20,113 bases of DNA. Origin: Auxenochlorella pyrenoidosa. Taxonomy: Eukaryota > Chlorophyta > Trebouxiophyceae > Chlorellales > Chlorellaceae. The notes below the pieces were generated by a model. It ran no database searches, was not told the DNA's origin, and saw nothing but the letters and a program-made list of their open reading frames with translations. The stretch's first letter is position 1. Every line of letters begins with the position of its first letter. The position numbers were made by a program, and so were the translations under genes. The stretch is taken from assembly GCA_001430745.1 (NCBI GenBank), contig KQ481971.1:167297-187409 (forward strand), in the 5' to 3' direction. Shown here in pieces: positions 1 through 10,882 of the stretch.

Positions 1-129
1 ACACACACACACACACCCACCACCCCACCCACCACCCCCACCACCCCACCCCCCCGCACACACAGCACACACAGCACACACCCTTTAGCCAACCCGCCGC
101 CTCCCCCCCACCCCCCACCCCCACCCCAC
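1..129. repeat. CA-rich microsatellite and C/A simple sequence
   Basis: The window opens with an (AC)n run followed by CCACC/CCCCA-type low-complexity sequence to about 129. On the minus strand this is G/T-rich sequence directly downstream of a GT donor (129-128) that closes the last visible exon of the membrane-protein gene, so it probably lies in an intron of that gene. Confidence 0.85.
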
Positions 130-3100
130 CCGCGTGCCCAGGCTGAAGAGCGTGCCGACCAGCATGTCCGAGGTGAGCACCTCGTTCTCGCCCCAGGAGG
201 AGTTGATGACGGGGCACAGCGCGCCCAGCAGGTGCCAGCGCTCCTCCAGCACGCGCAGCGCGCCTGCCGGGGGGGGGGGGGGGGGTGCAGGCGCCGCTTG
301 ATGCGGGGGGCCAGGGAGGCGGGCGGGCACAGAACCACGTCCCCACCCAAGCATGGTTGCTGCAGGGACAAAAGCATTCACCACCGGCACGTGTCCGATC
401 CGCCGCCGCTGATGGTGCCTGGATGCACAGGCAGCGCCCAGCCGACTCGCCCAGGGCTTCCTCGTAGCTGCCGCCGTTGGCAACACAGTCAGCGGCGCGC
501 CGCAGGCAGCCGGCCAGCAGGTCGGCGGCCTTCTGGAACTCTGGTGCCATGCGCTGCACCGCCCTGCAGGGGAGGTCGGCAGGCAAGGAGGAGGCGCACC
601 AGTGTGTCATTACAGATGGCGTGGGAGCCGGGGCGAGCCAGGGGCTCCGGGCCGGCACGCAGCGCTGCGCGTCCGCGCCGCCGAGCTTCGCGACGGCTGT
701 CCTCTTGTCCCGCTCCCAAGGCCTCCACTCCCAATCCAGCAGGGCCCCCCGGGGTGCACCTGAGCGCCAGGCGGCCGCTCTGCAGAGGGTAGAGCAGCGC
801 CATGAGGCTGGACAGGTAGGCGCGGTTGATGTAGAGCATTATCTCGTAGGCCTCCCGGGGGAAGGTGTGGGCTGCAGGGGGTGATGGTGGTGGTGAGTTG
901 GGGGCGGGGGTTGGGGGGGCCGGGCCCTCAGGGTTCTATGCCGAGCAACAGCACAGCGCCACCCCCCCAGCGGCTGCGATATGCTGGCCGGAGCCGAGGG
1001 CCCTTGGGACCTCCCCCAGGTCCTCCCTGCCCCCGCTGCCCACCAGAGCTGTAGGCGTTCCACTCGGTGTCCACCACCAGCAGCAGGGCGCGCGTCTGGG
1101 TGAGGGCGGTGGACGCCTGCGCTGCCAGGGAAGGGAGGCAGCGCCCCCGAGGGTCAACCGCTCCAAGCCTCCTGTTCGGCCCGACACCTGTGGGCCAGCA
1201 AAGCGTGCGGGGCGGCCCTGCGGCCGGCGAAGCGCAGCGCCACGCCGCAGCAGCACGAGGGTGGCCGACACGGGTGCTGCGCAGCAGAACCGGCGGGCTC
1301 TGCCCGCTCTGGAGGCGCCGCTGGGCGCGCCTGGCCCCACCTTGATGGCTTCATCATACAGGGGCTTGAACTCGTCAGACAGGCCTGCCATGCAATGCAG
1401 GGCGGGGAAGGAGGAGCAGAGACCCAATTTCGGAAGCATGGAGCCACTGCTGACCGTTCTTGGGTAGCGAGGCACGCGGGAGGGATTGAAGAGGTCAATG
1501 CACGAGGTGCACGGCGGGAGGCGGGGCAGACAGAGGCTCCATCAGTGTCGTGCTGGCGCATGCACGCACGAGCAGCACCCAGCGGCAGCCCCGCCGGCAG
1601 CACCCACCTGTGTCGGCGGCATTGTGGTCATCCAGGACGCCCGTCAGCCCCGCCGGCAGGCCATCCTCCCCCAGCTTCAGCCCCACCATGCAGCGCACGG
1701 TGGCGGCGGTGAGGCAGGCCAGCCCCCGCATCGCCTCGGCCGTCTTGGCCTGCGTGGTAGGGGGCAGGGCAGGGGTTGCACACGCTCTAGGCCCGAGCAG
1801 CGCGACGCTGGATGAAAAGCGCTTGTGGGCATGCCGGGCTGGCCCCAAGAGGCAGGGCAGTGGGGGGGCGTGCCTGAAGCGGCCAGCTGGCCAGGGGTGG
1901 CGCAAGACAGCGCGCGGCACTGCGGCCGCACCTTGACCTTGGCACCGGCCGTGATTGGGAACACGAAAGTGGACACCAGGGCGGCGGTGGCGACGCCCAG
2001 CGCGATCTGGAGCCACCAGTAGAACAGCGCCTGCGCAGCAGGGGCGGGGCCGGCGGGGAGGCGGGGCCGCGGGGCAAGCTCGGTTGGTGCCAGGCAGCGC
2101 TTGGCGCGGGCTGCCCGCCTGCTGCAATCTGTGTCAACCCACGTGCCCCGCGGCCCCACCGCTGCGCGAGCGCCAGCCTGGCCGACTGCAGCCACGCGCC
2201 GCCTGGGGAGCGCCGCGTGCATCGTCGACCCTCCAGGAGGCGCGCTTCACAGCTGGCTGGCTGCCCGCTCGCTCACCCGGTACTGGACAAAGTCGAGGTA
2301 GTACGGATTCAGCGCCACCATGGGCATGCTGCGGGGGGCGGGCAGGGCGGGGGTGGGGGGTGGGGGGTGGGGAGCCAGCCGGTGCTTGGACGCGGGGCCG
2401 GCGCAGCGGCGGCCCATTGCGGGCGCATCGCGAGCGCGGCAGCACGTGCATGTGTGTCCCCCACGCCGAGACCCGCCTCTTGCTGCGCGTTGCAGGCGTG
2501 TGCCCCCTGCAGGGGCGGCAGACGCGAAGCTGCCTGTGCGGCGGCAGGCTGCCAGGCACGGGGCCCCGCCGCACCTGAAGGTGGCCACCGTGAAGGCAAA
2601 CCAGAAGCGTGGGTGGCGGAAGCGCAGCAGCGAGAAGCCAAAGGTGCAGGCCGACAGGAGCGCCACCATGACGGCGCCCTTGGTGGCGGTGTTGGCGTAG
2701 CTGCCGCCGTTGGCTGCCAGGGTGAGGTACATGCAGGCCAGGCCGGCCAGTCCTCCGGCCACGGCCCCCGCCGCGCGCATCAGCACAAACTGCGAGGCCG
2801 TGCCTGCACGGGGGCGGGCAGGCGCGACGGGCGAGGGGGGCTGCTGCCTGTCAGTAGGCGGCAGGCGTGTGCTTGTCCCGCCAGCTGCCATGTGCACTTG
2901 TGCGCTGCAGGCCGGCCAACCTCTGGCGTTTGCAAGAGAGACCGCGCCAGCAGCAAGCCGGCGTTTTGTGCTGCTGGATCGTATGTCCACGAGCTGGCAG
3001 TCGTGCACAACCCCGGGCAGGGCCGACAGCACATCCCCACCCACCCAGGTTGGCCTGCAGCACCACGATAAAGGTGACCACGGCGTACACGGGGGTGATG

Positions 3101-3543
3101 GCGGCGTCGTGAAGCGTCAGCGCATTCCACGCCCGCGGCCAACCCATGAGCGCCAGCATGAGGAACAGCCCCGTGGCCAGCTGCACGCCCGCCGCCAGCT
3201 GGTCGGCATTGTAGCCTGCGGGGGCCAGGGAGCCGGGAAAGAATCCCGGGGGGCGGGACGGCGGGGTGGGGCACCGAGGCGGCGCCCTTGCACGCATCGG
3301 CGGCGGCAGAATTGCGAGGCGCGCTGCCTGCTGGCGTGCTTTGGCAGCTATTGAAGATGATCATCAGGCAAGAATGCCCCCAAGCAAGCCAGCGCCTCGC
3401 AGCGAGACGGCCACTTTGACGGTGCGGTGCTGCCTGGCGACCTTTCCAGCGATCTGAAACCGTTTACCTGTGTGAATGCTGATCCACTTCACCAGGCGGG
3501 CTCCCCGTCGCCGCAGTCCTGCCAGCCTTTGCTTCCTGGCCAT
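1..3543 (-). CDS. ALMT/FUSC-like six-TM membrane transporter, 3'-truncated by the window
   Basis: Probable anion/organic-acid channel or transporter of a cell membrane. Exons (minus strand): 3543-3468, 3215-3045, 2803-2575, 2328-2277, 2030-1932, 1749-1608, 1384-1341, 1116-1044, 871-760, 563-451, 263-130; all eleven join in phase and give about 415 residues before the C-terminus leaves the window. The ATG at 3543 starts a basic N-terminus (MARKQRLAGLRRRGARLVKW). Six hydrophobic segments follow, at about residues 34-52, 66-84, 91-114, 124-142, 148-165 and 178-205, then a hydrophilic, mostly helical tail. Segment 2 to 3 (VVLQANLG, then RAAGAVAGGLAGL) resembles the ALMT/FUSC pattern of a conserved Arg followed by a small-residue helix, and the last segment ends in VFPITAGAK, like the FPIWAGED of plant ALMTs. 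The intron after 451 needs a GC donor. ALMT versus the broader FUSC family, and the substrate, are inference; the exon chain is firm. Confidence 0.72.
269..285. repeat. G17 homopolymer in an intron
   Basis: Seventeen consecutive G on the plus strand. It lies a few bases upstream (in transcript sense) of the acceptor for the exon at 263-130, so in the minus-strand pre-mRNA it is a C-tract and may act as the polypyrimidine tract. Its length is prone to sequencing error. Confidence 0.85.
2341..2373. repeat. G-rich tract in an intron of the membrane-protein gene
   Basis: Five or more G-runs separated by single T or C on the plus strand, just upstream (minus-strand sense) of the acceptor before the exon at 2328-2277. 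In the transcript it is C-rich and can serve as a pyrimidine tract; as duplex DNA it has G-quadruplex potential. Confidence 0.7.
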
Positions 3544-3943
3544 TCTGGCCGCTCTGAGCTCTATTGTCAGCTGTGAAGAACGTGCATTCCGACAAAGCTA
3601 AGGTTCGAATGCCACCGGGCCACTCTGAGCACGCCGCCAGACCCAGCAGCGACAGCGCGGTTGGCGATGGCAGCAGCGGCAGAGCATGCGCTGTGCTGAC
3701 CAAGCAGTGCTGCTCAGAGAGCCCGATCCATCACACTCCTGCTCATTGAAAGCTCTCGGATGTTCTTGTTGCTATTTGTATGTCCAAGAATGATAATTGC
3801 AGTGCTTCACAGCAGTTTCAAGTGTTGGGAAAAGGTCACGACACGTGACGAGGAGGCACACGCTTTACAGCCAGGCACCACCACATCCCTCGAGAATCGC
3901 TGGCCGGCGCACGCACATTACACAGCGCGTGCGAGGGCACACC
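3544..3943. promoter_or_regulatory. Intergenic: RAD54 3' end and membrane-protein gene promoter/5'UTR
   Basis: About 400 bases separate the RAD54 stop codon (3944-3946, minus strand) from the ATG of the membrane-protein gene (3543). The stretch is less GC-rich than the genes, most clearly at about 3745-3840. No convincing exon, tRNA or ORF with coding character was found. It must hold the 3'UTR and polyadenylation signal of RAD54 and the promoter and 5'UTR of the membrane-protein gene. No clear TATA box was recognised. Confidence 0.6.
3918..3922 (-). terminator. Candidate TGTAA polyadenylation signal for RAD54
   Basis: TGTAA on the minus strand 21 bases after the RAD54 stop codon; a second copy lies at 3865-3869. 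TGTAA is the established poly(A) signal of chlorophyte nuclear genes such as those of Chlamydomonas. A five-base motif can occur by chance, and the cleavage site is not visible. Confidence 0.4.
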
Positions 3944-6900
3944 TTACTCGTCCTGCCCCTCCATCTGGTCCCCCGACGCCGCCTCCTCCTCGCCATCAAA
4001 GCCGTCCAGATCCTGCTCGGCCCCCTCCCGGCAGATGGAGTCGCCGTCACCCTTCTCCTCTTCCTCCCCTGCCTTAGCCGGCTGCAGCTTCTCCTCCAGG
4101 TTGAAGTCTGCAGGAAAGGGCGGGGTGGATCCAAGAGGACCTGATGGGAGCAGTCGGGGGCAGGGTGTGCAGGTGTGGGCGTCCCCAACGGCAGCAGGAT
4201 ACCGCCCTCGCCCACATGAGCCGCGTGTGCATGCAGCGTTGCGCAAGCAGGCTTACAAACCAAGTGCCCCTGCACCTTGACACAGCCAGCCAATCGAACG
4301 CCCGCACACCCCGCCGCCCCCGCTTCCCACCGCTGAAGGCAAAGGTGACGAAAGAGTTCCGGATGGGCGCCGCCACCTTCTGCCACACCGCATCCGGCAG
4401 CTGCGTCACGTCCCTGACATGCGCCCAGCTCAGCACGCTGCCGGGGTTGGCTGCCGCCGCAGCTGCCTGGCCAGGGGCTGCAGCACCGTGTGCACCGCCC
4501 TGCTGGTCGTCATCCTCCCACCCCTCCTCGCTGTCCTCGCTCTGCCGCGCTGCCTGCCCCGCTGCAGGCCGCAGCCAGCGCCCGCCGCACCTGCGGGAGC
4601 AAGGCAGGGTGGCGCAGAGCAGGGATTAGGCATGAGTCACCCTTTCCACCACTCAGATCAGCTTCTCTGAGCCACTGTGGCGCAGCATGCGCTGCGAGCG
4701 TTGCGCCGATGGGGTGCGAGCACGTGCAGTATTGAGCATTAATAAGCGCAGCCCAGTCCTTGGAGGGAAGGCTCACGTGCACTTGATGGTGTTGTGCGTG
4801 TCGCACTGCACCGCTGGGTCCACTCGAAACAGCGCCTTGAGCTCGTCGCTGCACAGAGCAGAACGCAGTGTGTGAACATACTCGACTCCTGCACGCGGGG
4901 GCCGGCGCATTTCTGCACTCCTCCTGTGCGACGCTCGCAAGCGCGCCCCTGCAGCAAGGTGCTCTGCGGCTGCACAGGCTGCACATGCGCTGCCCCCCCC
5001 CCCCCCTCCCCTGCTCACCGTGAGAAGGTGCGCTGCTCGTCGGCGTTGTCGTCCACCACCACGCGGGACAGCCCCTCCTTGGCCAGCTGGCGCTGGAAGA
5101 TCTTCTCCTCGATGCTGCCTGCGCAGGGCACAACGTCGACGCGGAGGGAAGGGGTGAGGAGGCCTCAAGCGGCGCACTTTGGCTGGGACTCCTGGTGCCT
5201 GCTCACGCCCTGTGGGGGGCAGCTGGCTAGAATGTGATGCCGTTGAACTGCCACCTCCCGCACCCGTGGTCAGCAGGCGGTAGATGAACACGTCCTTCTT
5301 CTGCCCCTCGCGCCACACCCGGCCCATGGCCTGCTGGTCATCGGCGGGGTTCCAGCTGCAGGAGGCCGGGGAGGGGGTGTTCAGCAGGGGTGGCGTAGAG
5401 CGCCAGCCAACCACAATGACTTCCAGCCGACCAAGCCGACTGTTGCGCAGATTCTGCCGGCTGCTGCCAACCAGTCTTTTTCCAGCTCACCTGGGGTCTA
5501 GCAGGATGAGCCGGTTGGCGCCGACGATGTTCAAGCCGCACTGCGTTTGGGGCGAGACCTTTGAGCTCAGGCAGCAGGCATACCCCGGCAGCCCATGCTA
5601 AAGTCCGCCTCGAGGGGGCTTCCCACACCTGCCTGCAGACCAGACTGCGCACACCGCCGGAATGGGCGGGAGGGGCAGCACTTGGGCGTGGTGCCCCCGA
5701 TGTGGTGCTCCCCCTGCACTCACCCCGCCCGCCTTGGAGGACAGCAGCAGTACGAACGAGGGGTGGGCGGGGGAGTTGAACTCGTCCACCAGGGCCTGCC
5801 GCTTGCGGGCATCCAGGTCCCCCGTCAGGGACAGGGTGGCCCATCGGTTGGCCTTGCAGGCCTGCAAGGGGAGAGCGTGGCGTGGGCAGGCTGCGCCAAC
5901 AACGAAGCGCTTGCGCCATGGTGGTGCCAGCATCGCTTGACTTCCACCTCCAAAATGCAGCCTCCGATGCATGCTGCTGCTGGCGCCGCCGGCAGCAAGG
6001 GGAGGCGGCAGTGCGCACCTTGTCGCACAGCGCCAGGCTCTCTGTGTAGTTGCTGACCAGCACCACCTGCAAGGTGAATGGGCTCCCATTGGGATCGTGA
6101 GCCCCCAAATCCTGAACCCAGTCGTTGCCTTCCTGCAACCAGCCTGCCTGCCCGCTACAGGTGCCTACCAAGCGCGGCGCTACTCATGCCTGCCTTGTCT
6201 GTGGGGTTGCTCTCCCGTATCGCCTTCAGCAGCGCCACCAGCACCTGCATCTTGCCTTCAGCAGACAAGGCCCAAGGGATGATCAGATCTCCCGAAGCAT
6301 TGAAGCACGACCGACTCCTTGCCCATAGCCAGGGCAGGGCAGGACAGGACAGGAGGCATGCAGTCCATCCTTTGGGGCTGCTGCCGTGCAGCTGGCTCCC
6401 AGCCTGTGCCCGTGCTTGTGCCTGAGTAAATCCCAGCCCCCCACTGCGGCGCGCACTAACCCGAGTGCATCGCCTGCACGGCGCCCGGCTGGTACGCGGG
6501 GTAGACGTCTGCCCCCCTGAACCGCGCCTCCAGCCCCTCCATGCCTGTGATCACCGCCCGGGGGGGCTCCTTGCCGATGGCTTTGGCGCTGGGCTTGGGG
6601 GCGCGCCCGCTGGCGCGGCCAGAGCCGGAGCCGCCGCCCAGGGAGCCGCCTGCCGCGCTGCGCTGCAGCTCCCAGATCTGCGAGTGCAGTTGGGGGGCAC
6701 GGTGGCAGGGAGGTAGCTTGGGGGCACAGCGGCAGGGAGTTGGCTGCTGTGGTGAATCATGACGGGGGACAGATGCAGCTGCTCGGCAGCATGTCATGCT
6801 CATGCGACGTGCTGACACTGCATTTAAGGCCCAACCATTGGCACTCCCGCCCTTCCCATCGACAAAGACACACCATGTCTGGGTGGCAGCAGAGCTTCTT

Positions 6901-9900
6901 CAGCGCATTGATGGCCGGCAGCGTGGCCAGCGCGCGGTCCCGCTCTAGCTTCACCCCGGCAAGCGCCGCTGCAGGCAGGTGGGCACACGACGTCAGCACG
7001 TGAGGAAGACAAAGCGCACTTGCGCATGAGTCAGGGTGCCGACGGCGCTGGTTCCCTCCGCTGGCTTGACCCTGCCGGCTGCCAAGAGCCAGCAGGATGA
7101 CAAAGAGCAGTGCCGCACAGTGTCGGCTGCCTCGTCGGGACAAGAGGCCGAAGGAGCTGCTTCAAAGCAGGCAGCCGCTGGGCATTGCCCTCTTTGCACA
7201 GGCTGGTGGTGCCAGTCTTCGTGCACAGGGCGCAGGGGCCCCCACCCGTCACTGGCTCCGATGCCAGGAAGCCTTTGTACAGGGCGTGCTGCAGCCCGCT
7301 CATCTTGCAGAAGATGACCTGCGCTGAGCATGGTGGCAGGCAAGGGGTGTGATGAGCCCAGCAAGGGGCGGGGAGCACGTGCGCAGAAGGTACAGCTTCC
7401 CTTACAGTGCACACAGATGCGCACGGTCCACCCCTTGGGCGTATAAGCATCACAATGCATTGCATGCCACGCTTTGAGCACACGCCAGGTTGGCCTGGGC
7501 ATGGGCCCCTCCCCCCTCCCCCAGAGCTGACCTCCTGCACCTTGGCTGGCAGGTACTGCTTCAGCGTCTCGGAGGTACGGCGGATCATGTACTGCTGCGC
7601 CAGCTCCACCAGCTGCTTCTGTGCGGCGGTGCCCTGCAGCAAGGTTCCAGCCGTGAAGGCGATACAAGAGGTGTGTGGGAGAACAGGGAGAGGACTGCCC
7701 TGCTTGCCCTTAGTTCTGCTGCACACTTCCAGCAGCAGGGGTGCCTGCAGCATTGAGACTTGCCGGCCATATGTAGCAACACTCTGTGCCCACAAGTACT
7801 GATGTATGCTAGGGAGGCAGCTCACCTTCTCTAGCTGCTTATCCGTGGCATCGGCATCGCGTCCAGCCAGGATAGGGTGCCTGCAGTGTGCAAGGCAGCA
7901 CAATAATTGCAGTGGTGGCAAGGGCACAGGTGAACGTAGCCTGAAGCGGATGTTGGCTGCAGAGGCGTGGCAGTGGCGAGGAGCGGTACCAGAGCACAGC
8001 TGGCATTGGCACCAGGAGCAGGCCATGGTATGCCGGTAAGGCAACACCCTCACTCAAAGTTCCTGCGGAACTCTGCCACTGAGCCGAAGAGACCCGGGCA
8101 GGCGGTGTTGAACATGGCAAAGAACTCTGCGCTGGCAGGGGGGCCATTGGATGGGTTGTGGCAGCGCAAGTCGTACACCAGCGCCTGGTGGCACGCTGCA
8201 CTTGACAGAGCACCCGCCTCGCACACAGCTCACTGACAGCACATGCCCCATTTCCAGGGGAGGGCATATGCTGGTGCCTGTGACTGGCCTTTACAGGCAC
8301 CCACCAGAAAGATCATTCTGTATGGGCGTTCCAGTCAGCAGCAGACGCAGCTTGGCGGGCAGCCCCGCAATGGCCTGGTTGATTTTGGACTGCCCGTTCT
8401 GCTTGCAGGGTGCAGCGGGAAGGTGAAAGGCGGATGAACGTGCACATCTCGATGGGCGTGCACATCTCCATGCAGCACAAGTCACAGCCCTCGGGGCAGG
8501 CAGTGCTGGTGCGGGCAGCAGCGGGTCGCCGGCTGTGCCCTGCGGGCCTCCCAGCAGCGCTGGCGACAGCGCTTGCCTTGAGGCGGTGCGCCTCGTCACA
8601 GATTACCAGCTCGAAGTTCTTGGAATACACGAGCGCCTGGTGGGGGAGGGTGGGCGGGAGGGCCAGGTGGGTGCTGCACTCACCTCCAACCCGCTGCGCA
8701 CGCGGCTGAGCAGGGGCTGCCGCAAGCAGAATTCTTCGGTTCGACCCCCCCACCCCTACACGCGCGCAGCCAGGACCCCGGGCCTGCCTGGTTCAGCCGG
8801 AACACGTCGTAGCTCATGATGTACACGTGCGCCTTGGCCCGCCCAGGCGGCACGTAGCCCGTGCCCAGCCGGCCCAGCTCCAGCTGCAGGGAGTATGTGG
8901 GACCGGCAGGGTGGAGGGCAGGCGGGGCTGCAGGGCACGATGCAGGGGATGTAGTATCCAGCACGCTGAGCACAGCCGGCAGCAACTACACCACTGCGGA
9001 TACAACCTGCAGACAAGCTCAGCCTGGGAGCAGCCACGCGCCCAGGGCAGCAGGCAGGCCAGCCTGCCCACCTTGAGCTGCGCTGCATCCTCGATCACCG
9101 TGGGCTTGATGCGCCCGCCCAGCCACTTGTCCACCTCCCGCCCTGCAGCAGGGTCGGCAGGCAGCAGCGCCAGTGCAGCAGGCAGGGCGTGCAGCGCCGC
9201 CCTGCTGAGCGCCACAGCACGGTGCAGGGTGCTTCCCCTGCTGCAGCCCGTGTTGGGACGGTGGACCCCGCCAAACCGACACAACGTCAAGGTGCAGAGG
9301 CAGGAACCAGGAGCGATGTACTGGCGCGCAGGCAGCCAGCACCCAGGGCCGCAAACCCACCCCAGTTGGCCACGAGGGATGTGGGGGTGATGACCAGCGC
9401 GCGGCTGCAGGTGGGCTTGCCGCTGATGCCGGTGGTGAGCAGCACCCACATGCAGCAGATGGACTGGAACGTCTTGCCCAACCCCATGCTGTCCGACTGT
9501 AAGGAGCAGGCGGCAGGGGGTGTGGCCAGTGATCAGCCCGGGGGTGGGGGGGGGGGTGGGGAGGGTTCAAGCCCTGGGGTGCATCGGCATCATGGAGACC
9601 TTGCTCGACCCCTTGTGAGGAGCATGTTGGCAAGATCAGCCCTGCTGGGTGTGTCTGGCATCTCAGCAATGCACCACCTCTTCAGCTTCTGGGCCCCCAG
9701 GGTGGGCCTCACCTGGATGCAGCCCCTGAAGTCCTGGTGCCGCAGCCCTGCGAGGCACTTGAACATGAACTGGACCTGCGGAACACAGAGGCAGGCCTTG
9801 GGGCTACAGGGTGCAGCCTGCGTGTCCGCACACAGCGCGGATCAGCAGATTTACAATGGTCTACTGGCCTAGCCTTCTCGCAGACGTGGCAAATGCATCT

Positions 9901-10882
9901 GTTGCCGCAGGATTTGTGCAGCAGGGCACAGCAGGCGCAGCGCGGCCATGCCTCACCCCCGCCACTTGGTGCGGCCGCAGCTTGGCGGCAATGAACTTGT
10001 CCACCAACACCTTCTGGTAGGGAGGCTGGTCCTCGACTGGCGACGGCAGGCCTGCGGCAGCAACGAACTGGGCGTCGGGATGTGGAATCTGGGCCCAAGG
10101 AGATGCAAGCTCAGGCAGTGTGCCCAGCACCCAGCTTGCCACAGACATGGAGGCAGGGACAGACTGAAGCACCCATCTGGGAGAAACGGCACCATTTGTG
10201 TGTTTGGACTCTGCAGGCATCAGCTGTTGCGCCAAGGGCAGGGCAGCACCCACCCGGGTACTCCTCTGGAGTGTCTGGATCAAACAGCACCACGTCGGGC
10301 GCCTCGCTGCAGTCGTCGCCGCTGCCAAAGGCATCCCCCAGCCGCCACTCAATCCTGACCTGGGTGGTGACCTGCGCGAGGTGGTCGGACGACATGTTGC
10401 GACAAGGCATTGCAGAGCCTGCCTAATGTCAACAAGTCCATATGAGCATATGCCTGTCCTGCAGCTGCCTTGCCCTGCTTCCAGCGGCTCCGCACCTGCT
10501 GTAGCACGCCGCAAGGGCCCAGCATCGCAAGCTTCGCAAACTTGATGCCAACTTGCACACCCCGGCCGTTGGCCTCTGGGCGGGATGCCATGGGTGGCTG
10601 CGGGAGGGCACAGTGGGCGCAGCTGGGGGTTGTCGAGGGAGGTGGGAAGGCGCCTGCGCGCGGGGCGGCGGCGGGCGGCGGGTGAGCGTTGAGCGAGTCC
10701 CTCATGGTGCCGGTGCCTCGCATTCTTCGCACCTTGAACGGCTTTCTCAGGGCCTGCAGGCGCCGAACCGTCGTGGAGATGCCTCCCAAGAGCACCACTT
10801 CCTGCGGCGGCAGCTGTGGGGCGTTCTCCAGCAGCTGCTCATTCTCCCCGTCCTCTGGTGACTTGCGCTTGGAAGCCCCCAT
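3944..10882 (-). CDS. RAD54: RAD54 homologous-recombination protein (SNF2-family DNA translocase), complete
   Basis: Nuclear dsDNA-dependent ATPase that stimulates RAD51 strand exchange and remodels chromatin in recombinational repair. Exons (minus): 10882-10733, 10597-10496, 10371-10254 (end uncertain), 10088-9957, 9775-9713, 9496-9361, 9142-9072, 8883-8788, 8636-8577, 8398-8305, 8126-8054, 7880-7826, 7633-7532, 7318-7246, 6968-6874, 6677-6461, 6255-6194, 6066-6019, 5861-5724, 5540-5491, 5355-5264, 5118-5019, 4848-4777, 4590-4331, 4107-3944; about 874 residues, compared with about 750 in human and 910 in Arabidopsis. RAD54 hallmarks: RKPFK, LRPHQ, GLGKT (motif I), KWLGGRI, DEAH (II), [10 protein letters not shown] (III), [73 protein letters not shown] split over two exons, and EEKIFQRQ. 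The C-terminus ends in the family block around WAHV...FVTFAF plus an acidic tail. The match to RAD54 rather than other SNF2 proteins is specific. All junctions but one (10254/10088) join in phase; three need GC donors. Confidence 0.95.
4993..5006. repeat. C14 homopolymer in a RAD54 intron
   Basis: Fourteen C on the plus strand, so G14 in the RAD54 pre-mRNA, starting 13 bases after the exon end at 5019. Run length is prone to sequencing error but lies outside coding sequence. Confidence 0.8.
5019..6255 (-). other. RAD54: RAD54 helicase C-terminal lobe (motifs IV to VI)
   Basis: Exons 17-22 of RAD54. [10 protein letters not shown] and [11 protein letters not shown] open the lobe, [13 protein letters not shown] and LLSSKAGG give motifs IV-V, and [17 protein letters not shown] with its two arginines is motif VI. 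The brace segment [21 protein letters not shown] follows. Confidence 0.9.
8439..8468. repeat. Short tandem repeat in a RAD54 intron
   Basis: The 12-base string CGTGCACATCTC occurs at 8439 and again at 8457, separated by six bases, giving an 18-base period. It lies in the intron between the exons at 8636-8577 and 8398-8305. No function can be assigned. Confidence 0.6.
9540..9565. repeat. G-rich tract in a RAD54 intron
   Basis: Runs of four or more G separated by single T or A on the plus strand, in the intron between the exons at 9775-9713 and 9496-9361. In the transcript it is a C-rich tract about 45 bases before the acceptor; as DNA it has G-quadruplex potential. Confidence 0.7.

Larger units (their letters stand above)
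8305..10088 (-). other. RAD54: RAD54 SNF2 N-terminal helicase lobe (motifs Q to III)
   Basis: Exons 4-10 of RAD54. LRPHQVAG opens the lobe. Motif I is SDSMGLGKT, with the Walker A lysine intact but SDS where most family members have ADE. Motif Ia lies in [15 protein letters not shown]. Motif II is ICDEAHRLK in the exon at 8636-8577, and motif III is LTGTPIQND at 8398-8305. The ATPase chemistry therefore looks intact. Confidence 0.9.

Noticed and set aside
3601..3625. A GGTTCGAAT string resembling a tRNA T-loop
   Set aside because: The flanking bases do not form a T-stem, and no acceptor, D or anticodon arm could be placed around it.
3469..3703. Minus-strand ORF starting at 3703 as the N-terminus of the membrane protein
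   Set aside because: Its frame enters the donor at phase 2, but the next exon needs phase 1. The ATG at 3543 in another frame gives the right phase and a sensible basic N-terminus.
3564..3749. Small plus-strand ORF in the intergenic region
   Set aside because: No recognisable domain or splice partner; it overlaps the first exon and likely promoter of the minus-strand membrane-protein gene on the other strand.
9391..9565. Mobile element or G-rich regulatory gene in RAD54 introns
   Set aside because: No terminal repeats, target-site duplications or transposase-like ORFs; only simple G-runs were seen.
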